DNA from: Amblyomma americanum
Lineage: Eukaryota > Arthropoda > Arachnida > Ixodida > Ixodidae
Assembly: GCF_052857255.1 (NCBI RefSeq)
Contig: NC_135505.1
Location: 66,142,149-66,206,148 of the forward strand
DNA length: 64,000 nucleotides
Direction: 5' to 3'
Position 1 is the first letter of the stretch. Every line of letters starts with the position of its first letter. Below, in pieces: positions 47,138 through 56,943 of the stretch. A program made the translations under genes and the position numbers. The notes beneath the pieces are model-generated. The model saw nothing but the letters and a program-made list of their open reading frames with translations. It was not told where the DNA came from and ran no database searches.

Positions 47138-47155
47138 ACCCCACTTCTGACACCA
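47138..47155 (-). promoter_or_regulatory. primer-binding site of inner element, copy next to unit a
   Basis: On the minus strand TGGTGTCAGAAGTGGGGT follows the partial LTR after one base. It is complementary to a typical leucine tRNA 3' end (from general knowledge). The outermost copy is at 48,048-48,065. Confidence 0.75.
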
Positions 47156-48047
47156 GTGTGATGACCCCCATAATGCGCAGGTCCACACGGGACGGAGAGG
47201 CAAAGAGACACCGTATGGCTCAGTTTAAACAAACAGATATATTCAATAATTATACATGATTAAGATTCAGAGGCTGGGGCGTCCGAGCTTACGTGCCGAC
47301 GACTTCATGGGGACGATGGAGGGGCTCCGGAGTTGAGCTCGAGCTTCTGCAACCGCTCGAGCTCAACTCCGGAGCCCCTCCATCGTCCCCATGAAGTCGT
47401 CGGCACGTAAGCTCGGACGCCCCAGCCTCTGAATCTTAATCATGTATAATTATTGAATATATCTGTTTGTTTAAACTGAGCCATACGGTGTCTCTTTGCC
47501 TCTCCGTCCCGTGTGGACCTGCGCATTATGGGGGTCATCACACTGGTGTCAGAAGTGGGGTCTCAAAAGCAAATGTCCTCTGAATGCTGTGACATTCATG
47601 ACTTCAAAATTGTAATCAAAAGGGAATCACGGGACTGATTGTGGGACTTTTACCCCCATTTGAGAGGCTTGAGGCACTGGATGGCTTGAGAAAAAAAAAT
47701 GTCTGTATCTGAGGGAGCTCCCACTCCACAGCCGTCGCTCGGAGCAAGCATGCTGGCAATAGGAAGCGTCATTTCGACGTTTACGGGAGATAATCGCAGA
47801 TTAGAACCCCTGTCTTATCTCCCGTAATCGTCGAAATGACGCTTCCTAATGCCAGCATGCTTGCTCCGAGCGACGGCTGTGGAGTGGGAGCTCCCTCAGA
47901 TACAGACATTTTTTTTTTCTCAAGCCCTCCAGTGCCTCAAGCCTCTCAAATGGGGATAAAAGTCCCACAATCAGTCCCGTGAATCCCTTTTGATTATAAA
48001 TTTGAAGTCATGAATGTCAAAGCATTCAGAGGACATTTGCTTTTGAG

Positions 48048-48065
48048 ACCCCACTTCTGACACCA
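48048..48065 (-). promoter_or_regulatory. primer-binding site of inner element, outer copy
   Basis: Same 18 bases as 47,138-47,155, one base from the complete 5' LTR. This is the copy in the functional position. Confidence 0.8.
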
Positions 48066-48066
48066 G

Positions 48067-48925
48067 TGTGATGACCCCCATAATGCGCAGGTCCACACGG
48101 GACGCAGAGGCAAAGAGACACCGTATGGCTCAGTTTAAACAAACAGATATATTCAATAATTATACATGATTAGGATTCAGAGGCTGGGGCGTCCGAGCTT
48201 ACGTGCCGACGACTTCATGGGGACGATGGAGGGGCTCCGGAGTTGAGCTCGAGCGGTTGCTGGCAGAAGCTGCACGCCGTCGGGCTTCGGCGCTGAAGGC
48301 CCTCTTGGCGAACGATGTCGTCCTGAGCGTCCTCCTTCCGTACTGCTTGTCGATTTTTATATCCTCTTCTCCACACTCCCTAGGGTGAGGACGCCCACGC
48401 CGGAGGGGAGGGAGGGGGGCTAGGGCTTTCACTTGGGCGCACAAACATACCACCGCACTTATGGTCTCGCCCCCCTCACGTGTTGAGTCCGAGGGAAAGA
48501 AGGTTGTCTTCGAGGTAGCGCATAGCGTCGGCTGTGGTAAGGCGCGCTCTGGCCCGCTGACAGTTCCCGCGGTTCACCGGCCTCCATTCTCCATCCATCA
48601 ACTGACACTCGCTCCTCAAGGTAAGGCGCGCTCTGGCCCGCTGACAGTTCCCGCGGGTTACCGGCCGGGAAAGTGGTCCCTTGTCCTGGGATGTGCTCGG
48701 GAGGCCTCCCCTGGAACCGCCACGGCAATTGGGGAGGATAAAGCCCGTTTCCCCGCGGCGGCGGCGGCGGGTCCGGTTGGGTCCGGTTGGGCTTAAACCC
48801 CTTCGTTCAGGTCGTCACTCTCAAAGAGCATGGCTGGGTAATTGATGATGCCGCTGTCATCTGGGTCTCCGTCTACGCCGCGCCGTCGAACGCGGAACCT
48901 CGTAGCACACACAAGGAACGTCACA
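48067..48925 (-). repeat. 5' LTR of inner gypsy element
   Basis: 859 bp; partner of 40,819-41,677, with compensating single-base indels and about a dozen substitutions. The 47-bp internal direct repeat is at 48,536-48,582 and 48,620-48,666. Confidence 0.95.
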
Positions 48926-48929
48926 CTGT

Positions 48930-49263
48930 GTTGCCCGAAGCCAGGCTGCGGAAGACGGACGTGTGGCGGGCTCCTGACCAGCGGCCCCTTTGCTACCACT
49001 GCGGTGAGGCTGGCCATATCTTGCGGTGGTGCCCTTATCGTCGAGCTGGAATTCTCGGATTTCATCCGCGAGTCCCCTGTCCGCTCAATGGCGAACGGTC
49101 CCGCGAAATTGAGGAGCACCTGTCAACGCGCCGGGATCACACTCACACTGATTTCCCTCGCCCTGACTACCGCCCACCAACCTCTACCCGCTATCGTTCG
49201 CCGAGTCCCCGTCCTTCGACAAGCCGTTTCAGCCGCCCACCGAGTCCTCGCCGGGGAACCTAG
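48930..49263 (+). pseudogene. gag of outer element, C-terminal part with zinc knuckle
   Basis: Directly after the inner element's target duplication the outer gag resumes (LPEARLRKTDVWRAPD). It shows a CCHC knuckle, CYHCGEAGHILRWC, at 48,991-49,032, followed by a proline-, serine- and arginine-rich tail (SPSPRPSTSRFSRPPSPRRG) and a stop at 49,261-49,263. The knuckle is the nucleic-acid binding part of gag. The pol frame overlaps in the -1 frame from at least 49,242. A heptamer of the A AAA AAC kind is not seen here, so how gag and pol were linked is open. Confidence 0.9.
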
Positions 49264-52200
49264 ACCCAGCGGCCTGCGGCCTGCGGCCTGCCGCTGACGA
49301 GCGAACAGCCGAAAATCCTCCATCGCGTTCCCGACCAGACGACGGCTATCAAACGAGGACACGTGACGATCACAAAGGATGTGCAGCTTCGAACTTTCCG
49401 GTCGATATCGACGATTTAGCGGTTACGGCATTGGTTGATACGGGAGCGGACTATTCGGTTATGAGCAACGAGCTAGCAAAAGAACTGAGGAAAGTTTTAA
49501 CCGCGTGGACTGGGCCTCAGATTCGCACAGCTGGTGGGCACCTAATTACCCCTGTTGGCCGGTGTACGGGGAGAGTTACAATCGACGGATTTATTTACGT
49601 TTGTGACTTTCTTGTCCTACCTCACTGTTCGCGCGATGTCATTCTCGGCTTGGACTTTTTACAAGCTAACGGCGCCGTTATCAATTTACAAGAGCCGCGC
49701 GTGACGTTTTCGCCGACGCAAGCAATTGAAATAGCCGGCCCAGACGACTCCAGGATACCCGCCCTGCGTATTGCTGCTGATGACGTGATGGTGCCTCCGT
49801 GGTGCAGCATGATGGTTCCCGTGCAAAGTGACTCGCCCGGTGATCGAGACGTTATGGCAGAGAGAAACGTCAGCCTTCTACTCGGGAAAGGAATCTGCGC
49901 TGCAAGAGGGCTTGTTCGCTTACGGGATCGCTCTGCGACACTCTTGATCACCAACTTCGGAACAGAGTTCCAGCCTATTGCGAAAGGAACGGCCGTCGCA
50001 TACGTTACCGACTTCATTGAGCCCGCAGAAATATGTGCTCTGGAGCTACCGTCGCCGGACGGACGCGATGCAGCAACCGTTCTGTCTACCGTGGACATTA
50101 ATCCCGGCTTGTCGGTGGGTCAGAAGCAGCGCTTGTTAGAGCTCCTTCACGATTTCGCAGAGTGCTTCGCCACGACATCAAAGGTAGGGCGCACCCCGGT
50201 AGCCAAACACCGCATCATCGTCAACAAGGAGACTAGCCCCATATCCCAACACCCGTACAGAGTGTCGCCGGTGGAACGGGAGGCTATACGATCCCAAGTG
50301 CAAGAAATGCTTGCAGAAGACGTAGTCCAGCTGTCCACGAGCCCCTGGGCTTCGCCTGTGGTATTGGTGAAGAAAAAAGATAACACCTTGCGATCCTGCG
50401 TCGATTATCGGAAGTTGAATCGTGTCACGAAACGTGACGTTTACCCCCTTCCACGTATCGACGACGCCTTGGAGCGACTGCGTGACGCTAAATATTTTTC
50501 TTCACTCGACCTTAAGAATGGCTACTGGCAGATCGAAGTGGACGAAAGGGACATAGAGAAGACAGCGTTCGTGACACCTGACGGCTTTTATGAATTCAAA
50601 GTGCCACCCTTTGGACTCTGTTCTGCGCCAGCAACCTTCGAACGCATGATGGACACCGTTCTTTCTGGGCTGAAATGGCAGACATGCCTAGTGTACCTTG
50701 ATGATGTCATTTTTTCTCCTAGCTTCGAGGAACACCTCCACCGGCTGCGAATGGTGTTACAGGCGCTCCATTCGGCACAGTTGACGATAAAGCCACAAAA
50801 GTGTCACTTTGGTTTCGAAGAGCTCAGTTTTCTTGGTCACGTGATAAGCGCTGACGGAGTCCGTCCTGACCCGGAGAAGACTGCCGCTGTGGCACAGTTC
50901 CCGCGCCCAACCGACAAAAAGTCCGTTCGTAGGTTTCTGGGCCTCTGTGCCTATTACAGACGTTGCGTTGAAAACTTTTCCACAATTGCCGAGCCCCTTA
51001 CAATGCTTACTAGAGACAATGTATCTTTTGTTTGGCATGATGATCAGGAATCTGCCTTCAACGAGCTACGCAGCCGCCCACAAACTGTCCCAATACTCGC
51101 CCATTTTGATGAACGAGCTGCCACTGAAATTCATACTGACGCCAGCAATGTTGGTCTCGGCGCTATCCTCGTTCAGTGGCAGGATGGCAACGAGAAAGTC
51201 ATAGCGTACGCCAGCCGCTCCCTCTCGAAAGCAGAGGCAAACTACTCTATCACAGAGAAGGAATGCCTTGCGGTCGTGTTGGCGATTAGCAAGTTCCGAC
51301 CATATCTCTATGGTCGCCCGTTTCGAACTGTCAGTGACCATCATTCGTTATGCTGGCTAGCCAATCTCAAAGACCCTTCGGGACGGCTTGCGAGATGGAG
51401 CCTTCGCCTCCAGGAATACGCCATCACGGTAGTATACAAGTCCGGCCGTAAGCACAATAACGCCGATTGCTTGTCACGTGCACGTGCCGACGTTGCTCCG
51501 GCCGAAACGGAGGACGACTTCCCGTTTTTTGCTCTCGTCACGTCGTCCGATATGGCCCGGCGTCAACGGGCTGACTCAGAGTTGTGTCCGCTCATCGAGC
51601 ATCTGGAGGGCCTTAACGTCGCTGTTCCGCGGCTTTTCGTTCGAGGTTTGGGTTCCTACAGTCTCCGAGATGGCGTCCTTTACAAGAGGAACTTCGCCCA
51701 TAACACGGAAACCTTTCTTCTGGTTGTGCCATCCGAACTCCGTCCAGAAATCTTGCACGCCTGCCACGACGAGCCATCGGCTGGCCATTTGGGTGTTACG
51801 CGGACGTATGTCCGCATACGTGCGAAGTATTACTGGCCAAAGTTGCTCTCATCAGTCCAGCAATATGTGAGGACCTGCCGTGACTGCCAGCGACGAAAGA
51901 CACCAGCAGTTAAACCCGCAGGGCTTCTCCAGCCCATCCCACCGCCTACAACACCTTTCCAACAAGTGGGCATGGACTTGCTGGGCCCATTCCCATTGTC
52001 TTCCTCTGGGAACAAATGGATTGTTGTGGTGACGGACTAATTAACGCGGTACGCCGAGACACAGGCGCTGCCCCTCGCTAGTGCTGCAGAAGTGGCTCAG
52101 TTTTTTATGACATCAATCGTCTTGCGTCACGGTGCGCCATCAGTCGTCATCACGGACCGTGGAACCGCCTTTACAGCGGCATTAATGCAATCTCTCTTCG

Positions 52201-52846
52201 AACTCACCCACACCAGTCACCGGAAGACAACAGCCTATCATCCCCAAACAAACGGCTTGACTGAACGCCTCAACCGGACGCTTGCAGATATGCTTGCTAT
52301 GTATGTCGACGTTGAGCATCGTACGTGGGACGAAGTTCTTCCTTATGCATCCTTCGCCTACAATACGGCAGAACAGGAGACTACCCGTCTTACACCTTTC
52401 CAGCTGGTCTACGGACGGTGTGTCACTACCATGCTGGATGCTATGCTACCCGCTGCTCACAACGACGGAGACATCGGCCCCTACGCTGACGTTGACACAT
52501 TCGTCCAGCGGGCTGAAGAAGCCCGCCAACTCGCAAGGTGCCGGATTCGACATCAACAACAACTCGACGCTGGTCGCTACAACCTCCGACACCGATGCGT
52601 TCGGTACAAGCCCGGCGACTCTGTATGGGTATGGACACCTGTGCACAGCCGCGGACTCTCCGAAAAGCTCCTCCGACGCTACTTTGGTCCGTACGAGGTG
52701 TTCGTCGTATAAGTGATGTCACATACGAAGTTTTTCCGCGGGACACGACCTCCTCACCACGTCGGCGCCATCCGACCGAGATTGTCCACGTGGTGCGCAT
52801 GAAGCCCTACCATGACAGGCTGCAACCCGCCGCTTTACCAGCTTAA
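49242..52846 (+). pseudogene. pol of outer gypsy element
   Basis: The -1 frame relative to gag carries protease (ALVDTGADYSV, aspartate at about 49,437, and DVILGLDFLQ), RT (LSTSPWASPVVLVKKKD, CVDYRKLN, active site YLDD at 50,694-50,705, LGHVISADGVRPDPEK), RNase H (IHTDASNVGLGAILVQ, AISKFRPYLYGRPF, NADCLSR) and integrase. Integrase has H-H-C-C (CHDEPSAGHLGVTR, CRDCQRRK), D (GMDLLGPFPL), D (ITDRGTAF), E (NGLTERLNRT) and a GPY tail. A TAA at 52,038-52,040 interrupts integrase where a tyrosine is expected. A one-base shift near 52,700 moves the tail (ISDVTYEVFPRD, EIVHVVRMKPY) to another frame ending at 52,846. Apart from these it is very well preserved. Confidence 0.93.
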
Positions 52847-52948
52847 CAGCTCTCTGTATTCTCTGCCGTCCGCCGTCTATACCGAACATTAACTTTGCTG
52901 TCCGTGTTCGTTTCCGGCGTCGAGCCGCCGCCTTGATGGAGGGGGTAA
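52847..52948 (+). other. 3' UTR and polypurine tract of outer element
   Basis: Short leader to the 3' LTR ending in TGGAGGGGGTAA (52,937-52,948), the likely plus-strand primer. Confidence 0.75.
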
Positions 52949-53112
52949 TGGCGCGTGCTCATGGGAGCGCGCCGACGATGAAGACGAAGTGTGCGTGTGC
53001 CGGTGGACAAAGACGAAGTGTGTGTGTGGTTCGGACAACCATCTTGTGAGTTCCCTGCTGTGCGCTGGACTTCGCTGAGACTGTGATCTGTGCCGGTCCC
53101 GTCTTCGTTACA
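52949..53112 (+). repeat. 3' LTR of outer gypsy element
   Basis: 164 bp, differing from 39,571-39,734 at about three positions, followed by the ATAT duplication. Confidence 0.95.
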
Positions 53113-53116
53113 ATAT

Positions 53117-53465
53117 ACAGCAAATTGGAGGCGGTGCCGATATTATTTTTTGGGTAACATGAATCGTCTATCATCACTTCTGGTCATGCTTTCTGTGATA
53201 ACCATGCAAAAATGGCTCCAATAAGTAATCAATGTTATAATCTGTCACACACAGTACGCGGAAAGGTCGTTGAGCAACGCTTCCCTGGTTATTGCACTCT
53301 TAGCAGATAGCCAGCAAGATTTGCAAACTCTGGCTAATTGTTGTGTAAGCGAAAGAGATGCTCTATGTTTCAATGTTAGCGCAACTAAGTCAGGTAGTGA
53401 TAATTTTCAACGATGCAACTGCTCAGGTGCTTGCAATACAGAGCCATTAAATTACAAGACCTCAG
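53117..53465 (+). pseudogene. LINE copy C, 3' part
   Basis: Continues the LINE broken at 39,570: GGAGGCGGTGCCGATATTATT corresponds to the endonuclease region of copy B. It passes through TTCTGGTCATGCTTTCTGTG into RT (VVEQRF, IALLADSQQDLQ, SATKSG) with several shifts. The EN-to-RT junction is shortened as in copies A and B. Similarity ends about 53,465; the zinc tail and 3' end are missing. Confidence 0.65.
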
Positions 53466-53716
53466 GCAAGCAGACCCTACCGACAGATCGTTTTGGGTTA
53501 AAATTGGGGTTTTATAGAGCCCAGTACCTTTACAAGAAATAGCACAATCACAAAGTGCGCTGACCACCCTAGCGTTATGAGAAAACTGATGTGCCGTTTT
53601 GTTGTCATGCGACTGCGTATCTACCTCCGCTGGCTAAACGAGCCTGATGATTCAGACGACGGTTATGGCAGCAAGACGGTGGCTGGTGTGAACTTACCGT
53701 AGAGTACTTTGCTTTA

Positions 53717-54022
53717 AATGTTACACCACACCGTATATAGCTGCTTTCATAGCACTGACTTGCTGGATTATTTTGTAGTTTGCATCTTTCTGCATGCTGT
53801 GTTTTCATGTTTGTTACAAAGGTTACACCACAGCGTACATAGCAACTTTCGCCTCTATGTCTTGCTCGCTTATTTGCTGATTTGCAACGTTTTTCATGTT
53901 TTGCTTTTATGCTTTCCATTTAAGGTTAAACCAAACAGTACGTACTCCAATTTTCTGCCCCTCTGTCATGTTTACTTGTATTGCAGTTTGCGTTTTTCAT
54001 GGTTGACTGCCCTTGACAATAA
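53717..54022. repeat. three degenerate tandem units of about 103 bp
   Basis: Units begin near 53,717, 53,820 and 53,931 with a GTTAxACCAxAC start and share TGCATTTTTCATG-like centres. On the minus strand two units translate to a similar motif (ESxYxRCGVTF), but the period is not a clean multiple of three throughout. It ends in a TAAA repeat at about 54,020. Confidence 0.6.
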
Positions 54023-56174
54023 ATAAATAAATAATTTGTTTTGTTTTGTAGCCTTTTCTGTCTGTAAGGGGTGAGGTTGACAAGCTAAGTTACATAATTT
54101 ATCTGCAGCAGTAATGAAGCTAAACCTTTAGATAGCAGTTATTTTCAACAGCCTAACCCATCACCATCCATTTTTGCAGGCAAAATAGGAATTGCATGCA
54201 TAGGCATCTTCAAAACTGCAGTTTTTTTACTAAACCTTTTCTGGTCGAGCGCAAGTGAAGTCTGCATATTAGCCCTCGCAATAACGCTCGGTGGTTGCGC
54301 GCCTGTCAGAAAAATCAAACGAGTGGAAAACTTGCAGTAGTAGTTTATCCTACCGCCAACGAGGGGCAGTCAGTTTTCGTGGGCCTCGAGAAAGAAAACG
54401 CAGGCGCTGTGGCAACGTTGATATGCGCGGCATCGTTTGTATATACCAGCGCCGGCCTGTAACGAGATCTAATTGTATCCCTGTGAGCAATAAACAGGCG
54501 AACCACTCGCAGTTACACTTTGAAAGATTAGAAAGCAGACAGGTTTAGTCTTTGCGAGCACAACAAACGGACACAGCCAGCGCGACAAAAACGAAACCAA
54601 CCGCCGCGCGCGAGAGGCTATTATCAAAGCGCAGGACTTGAAAGACCAAAAACCACGTAGAAAAAAAAAAACAGTTCTTCCACTCACACCGAGCGGCAGC
54701 ACCTTCTGGGCAGCGGATCTTTAAAATGACAGCCAAAGGACGGCACACTAATTGTTCAACTTCAACCCCTCGGGCCTTTAAAATTAATTCGTGCAATTAC
54801 GTATTCGACCCCCGGATGTTAAAATAGCTATTTTGAGTAAAATATGCGCAGTGCAATATTGATGAAAAAGATTGTTCAAGTCAAAGCAATCGAAGCGCGC
54901 TGAGAGCATGAACGGCACCGTTACGAACGCTAGCGCAGCCGTTCCCGTGTGCTTCATTATGGCGGCGTCGTTGAGGTTGTATCCACCCTGAACGGCGGCG
55001 CTGCAATCGAGGCACCCTAGCCCTCAGCAGATGAGCTTCGCTGTCCATTTCATTAGTGTGGTGAGCAATCAGCGCCGCACAACACCCCACAGGCTTAAAT
55101 TGGCAGTCTCTCGCGCTAGTGTTTGGGTATCGTCTTCTTCGTCAAGCTCACTTCTGAGACGATGGTGACAAAAAGCTGTAATTGCACACTAAAGAGGCGT
55201 GGACCCCTAGAGGGGATACTAGGTATTGTCCCTAGTCCGAGACGCCACTGGTCGAAGCCGCCGTCCTGGCTCTCAGACAAAGACCCTTTGGGCGTGTAGG
55301 TCTCAGCCGTCAAACAGGGGCGCCTGCCAGTCCTCTGGTACACGGTTATGGTAGGTAATTACGCTCTGGGCACGCTATGAAACTAGCTGTCTTGGCCACA
55401 GCATTAGAGTAGTACGCCATCGCCACAGATGAAATCCCGCCTTCGTGCATTCCCATTAATAACTCATAAGCAGTATAAGTGCCCTCCGTAATTTTCTCGT
55501 TCTGCGACAGAAGCAATCAAAACAGAGCCCCCTTCTTGAGAGGTATCAGAGACTCCCGACTCCTAAGAAGCTCGCTTTACTGAGAACCACTCTCAATTGC
55601 CCTGCTTGTACATTATGTAAAGAGCCTTTGTATAAAGTTTTCCAAGTTTTCTTCATCCGATCGTCATTGTCTATTCTCCGGCCCAGTCAAGCTACCTGAA
55701 TATCAACAACTGGTTGCAGCGGTGGGATGCTGCTACCTGAGACCCGACAGTGCGCAGTCATCTCATAATCACGTGCTAAGAGCAGTTACTGCTTAAGCAG
55801 TTTTCTTCATGGCATTTAGGGACACTCAGCTACATCAATCAGGTGCATCAAGCTGAAAACTTTCGCAAAGCGAAAATGGTAGCGCAAAACTAAAAGGGGA
55901 TTAACTGAAAGCACTAAGAAGCAAGTAGGGGGCGGGTGCCATGACCAAATAAAATATCTTTTTTTTTGGTTGCTCTACAAGTGTCTTTTATGCCATTAAT
56001 TCCATCACATCAGAGGTCAAGCAGCAACGAAACCAGCCTGAAAAGACACGCTTCTGATCAGGCAAAACAAGATAAAAGTGTCAAGAGCGTCCACTAAACA
56101 AGCCTTGAAGTCATTTACTCCTAGTGGTGCTATTCGTAGTGGTGATCGCGAAAGCCAATAATATGCTCAAATAT
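54023..56174. other. no gene recognised
   Basis: Mixed composition; GC-richer at 54,400-54,800 and 54,950-55,350. Short frames of up to 90 codons on both strands without domains. Possible old repeats near 54,900-55,080, not identified. Confidence 0.45.
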
Positions 56175-56602
56175 GGTGCAAGGAATGGGTGCAGATTCGT
56201 ACGCCCCCGTTATCACTTTATGCTGTCGTACCTAGTAGTCGCCCCCGCCTCCACCCCATGACGTCACGAAGCGGGCACTGCGCCCTTGAAAGTCGAGGGG
56301 TTGTTGGGCGCAGGCATGTTGTATGCGAGAATGAACATACGAGGGGGAAGAGAGCGAGCATCACGCGAAGAGGTCATGGACTCCCGCGTAGACACGGTGT
56401 CATGAACGTTTTCTTATTGTGTTTGTATCTTTTTACCCAAGCCCTGTGTTCTTTGTTGTGCCCAAACTTCTTTGGTTCAGTATTAAACGTCTTTGGATGA
56501 GGAAAGGTTAGGGCGGGCCGCGGAACATCATCACCCTAAATTGTTTATTTGGGGAATCCTTAAAATGGGGCGCAAAAGCATTGGACATCAGTCTAGGTAG
56601 AG
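56175..56602 (+). repeat. dispersed repeat D, copy 2, left part
   Basis: Aligns with 23,893-24,320. It is cut at 56,602 by the LINE, whose 15-bp target duplication is 56,588-56,602. Confidence 0.7.
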
Positions 56603-56943
56603 TGCGTTGAGCTGGGTTTTATGGAACATAGGCAACTGAGGCCATCATGCGCCAAGAACAAGGTATAGGAAAAATCTGTTGTTGAATATTATAGAAATGC
56701 AAGAATCGTCCCTGGTGTACAGGCCCTCAAACGCTAATACTACCCAGTGAACACATAAAAAAATTTTAGAAATGGCTACAAGTAGAAGCTTTAAAGAGGG
56801 CTGGGTAACCTCGGTAGCTTTCCTTGGCTGCGCAAGGATATCGAGGCTCCCAGCCAATCAAATTAAAAGCCTCATCATTTTTCTCAGGCATGATAAAGTG
56901 GCTGAGGTGTACTAAACTTCAAACAAACCAGTTGGTAAAAAAT

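Larger units (their letters stand above)
46893..48269. repeat. three alternating copies of the inner element's 5' end
   Basis: Unit a (about 46,893-47,343, minus), unit b (47,344-47,793, plus) and unit c (47,815-48,269, minus, then continuing into the full LTR) each contain part of the LTR, the primer site, the leader and the gag start. The a/b junction is nearly spacerless, with the LTR part broken at CTCGAG and a 4-base loss. The b/c junction has a 21-bp spacer (47,794-47,814) that itself matches gag. Arms are about 450 bp and nearly identical, so they would form two long cruciforms or snap-back structures. Confidence 0.92.
40819..48925 (-). mobile_element. inner Ty3/gypsy LTR retrotransposon nested in gag
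   Basis: Two 859-bp LTRs with TGTGA...TCACA ends lie at 40,819-41,677 and 48,067-48,925. CTGT is duplicated on both sides (40,815-40,818 and 48,926-48,929), restoring the outer gag when removed. On the minus strand the order is LTR, leucine-tRNA-type primer site, gag, -1 frameshift signal, protease, RT, RNase H, integrase, LTR. The LTRs differ at roughly a dozen positions by eye (about 98.5% alike). Two nonsense codons and one single-base shift interrupt pol. Its 5' end is present three times in alternating orientation (46,893-48,269). It is a different lineage from the outer element, with longer LTRs and a different primer site and gag. Confidence 0.95.
39571..53112 (+). mobile_element. outer Ty3/gypsy LTR retrotransposon, interrupted
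   Basis: Two 164-bp LTRs (TGGCGCG...TTACA) differing at about three positions enclose gag and pol. The target duplication ATAT flanks the element (39,567-39,570 and 53,113-53,116) inside LINE copy C. After removing the nested element (8,107 bp plus its 4-bp duplication) the unit is about 5.43 kb. Internal order is primer-binding site, gag with capsid-like and zinc-knuckle parts, pol in the -1 frame (protease, RT, RNase H, integrase), and polypurine tract, which is the Ty3/gypsy order. It has one nonsense codon and at least two frame lesions, so it is not autonomous now. LTR similarity indicates a fairly recent insertion. Confidence 0.95.

Noticed and set aside
46893..48269. CRISPR-like or tandem array reading of the repeated 5' ends
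   Set aside because: Units are about 450 bp in alternating orientation and are clearly retroelement sequence; no short regular repeat-spacer pattern exists anywhere in the window.
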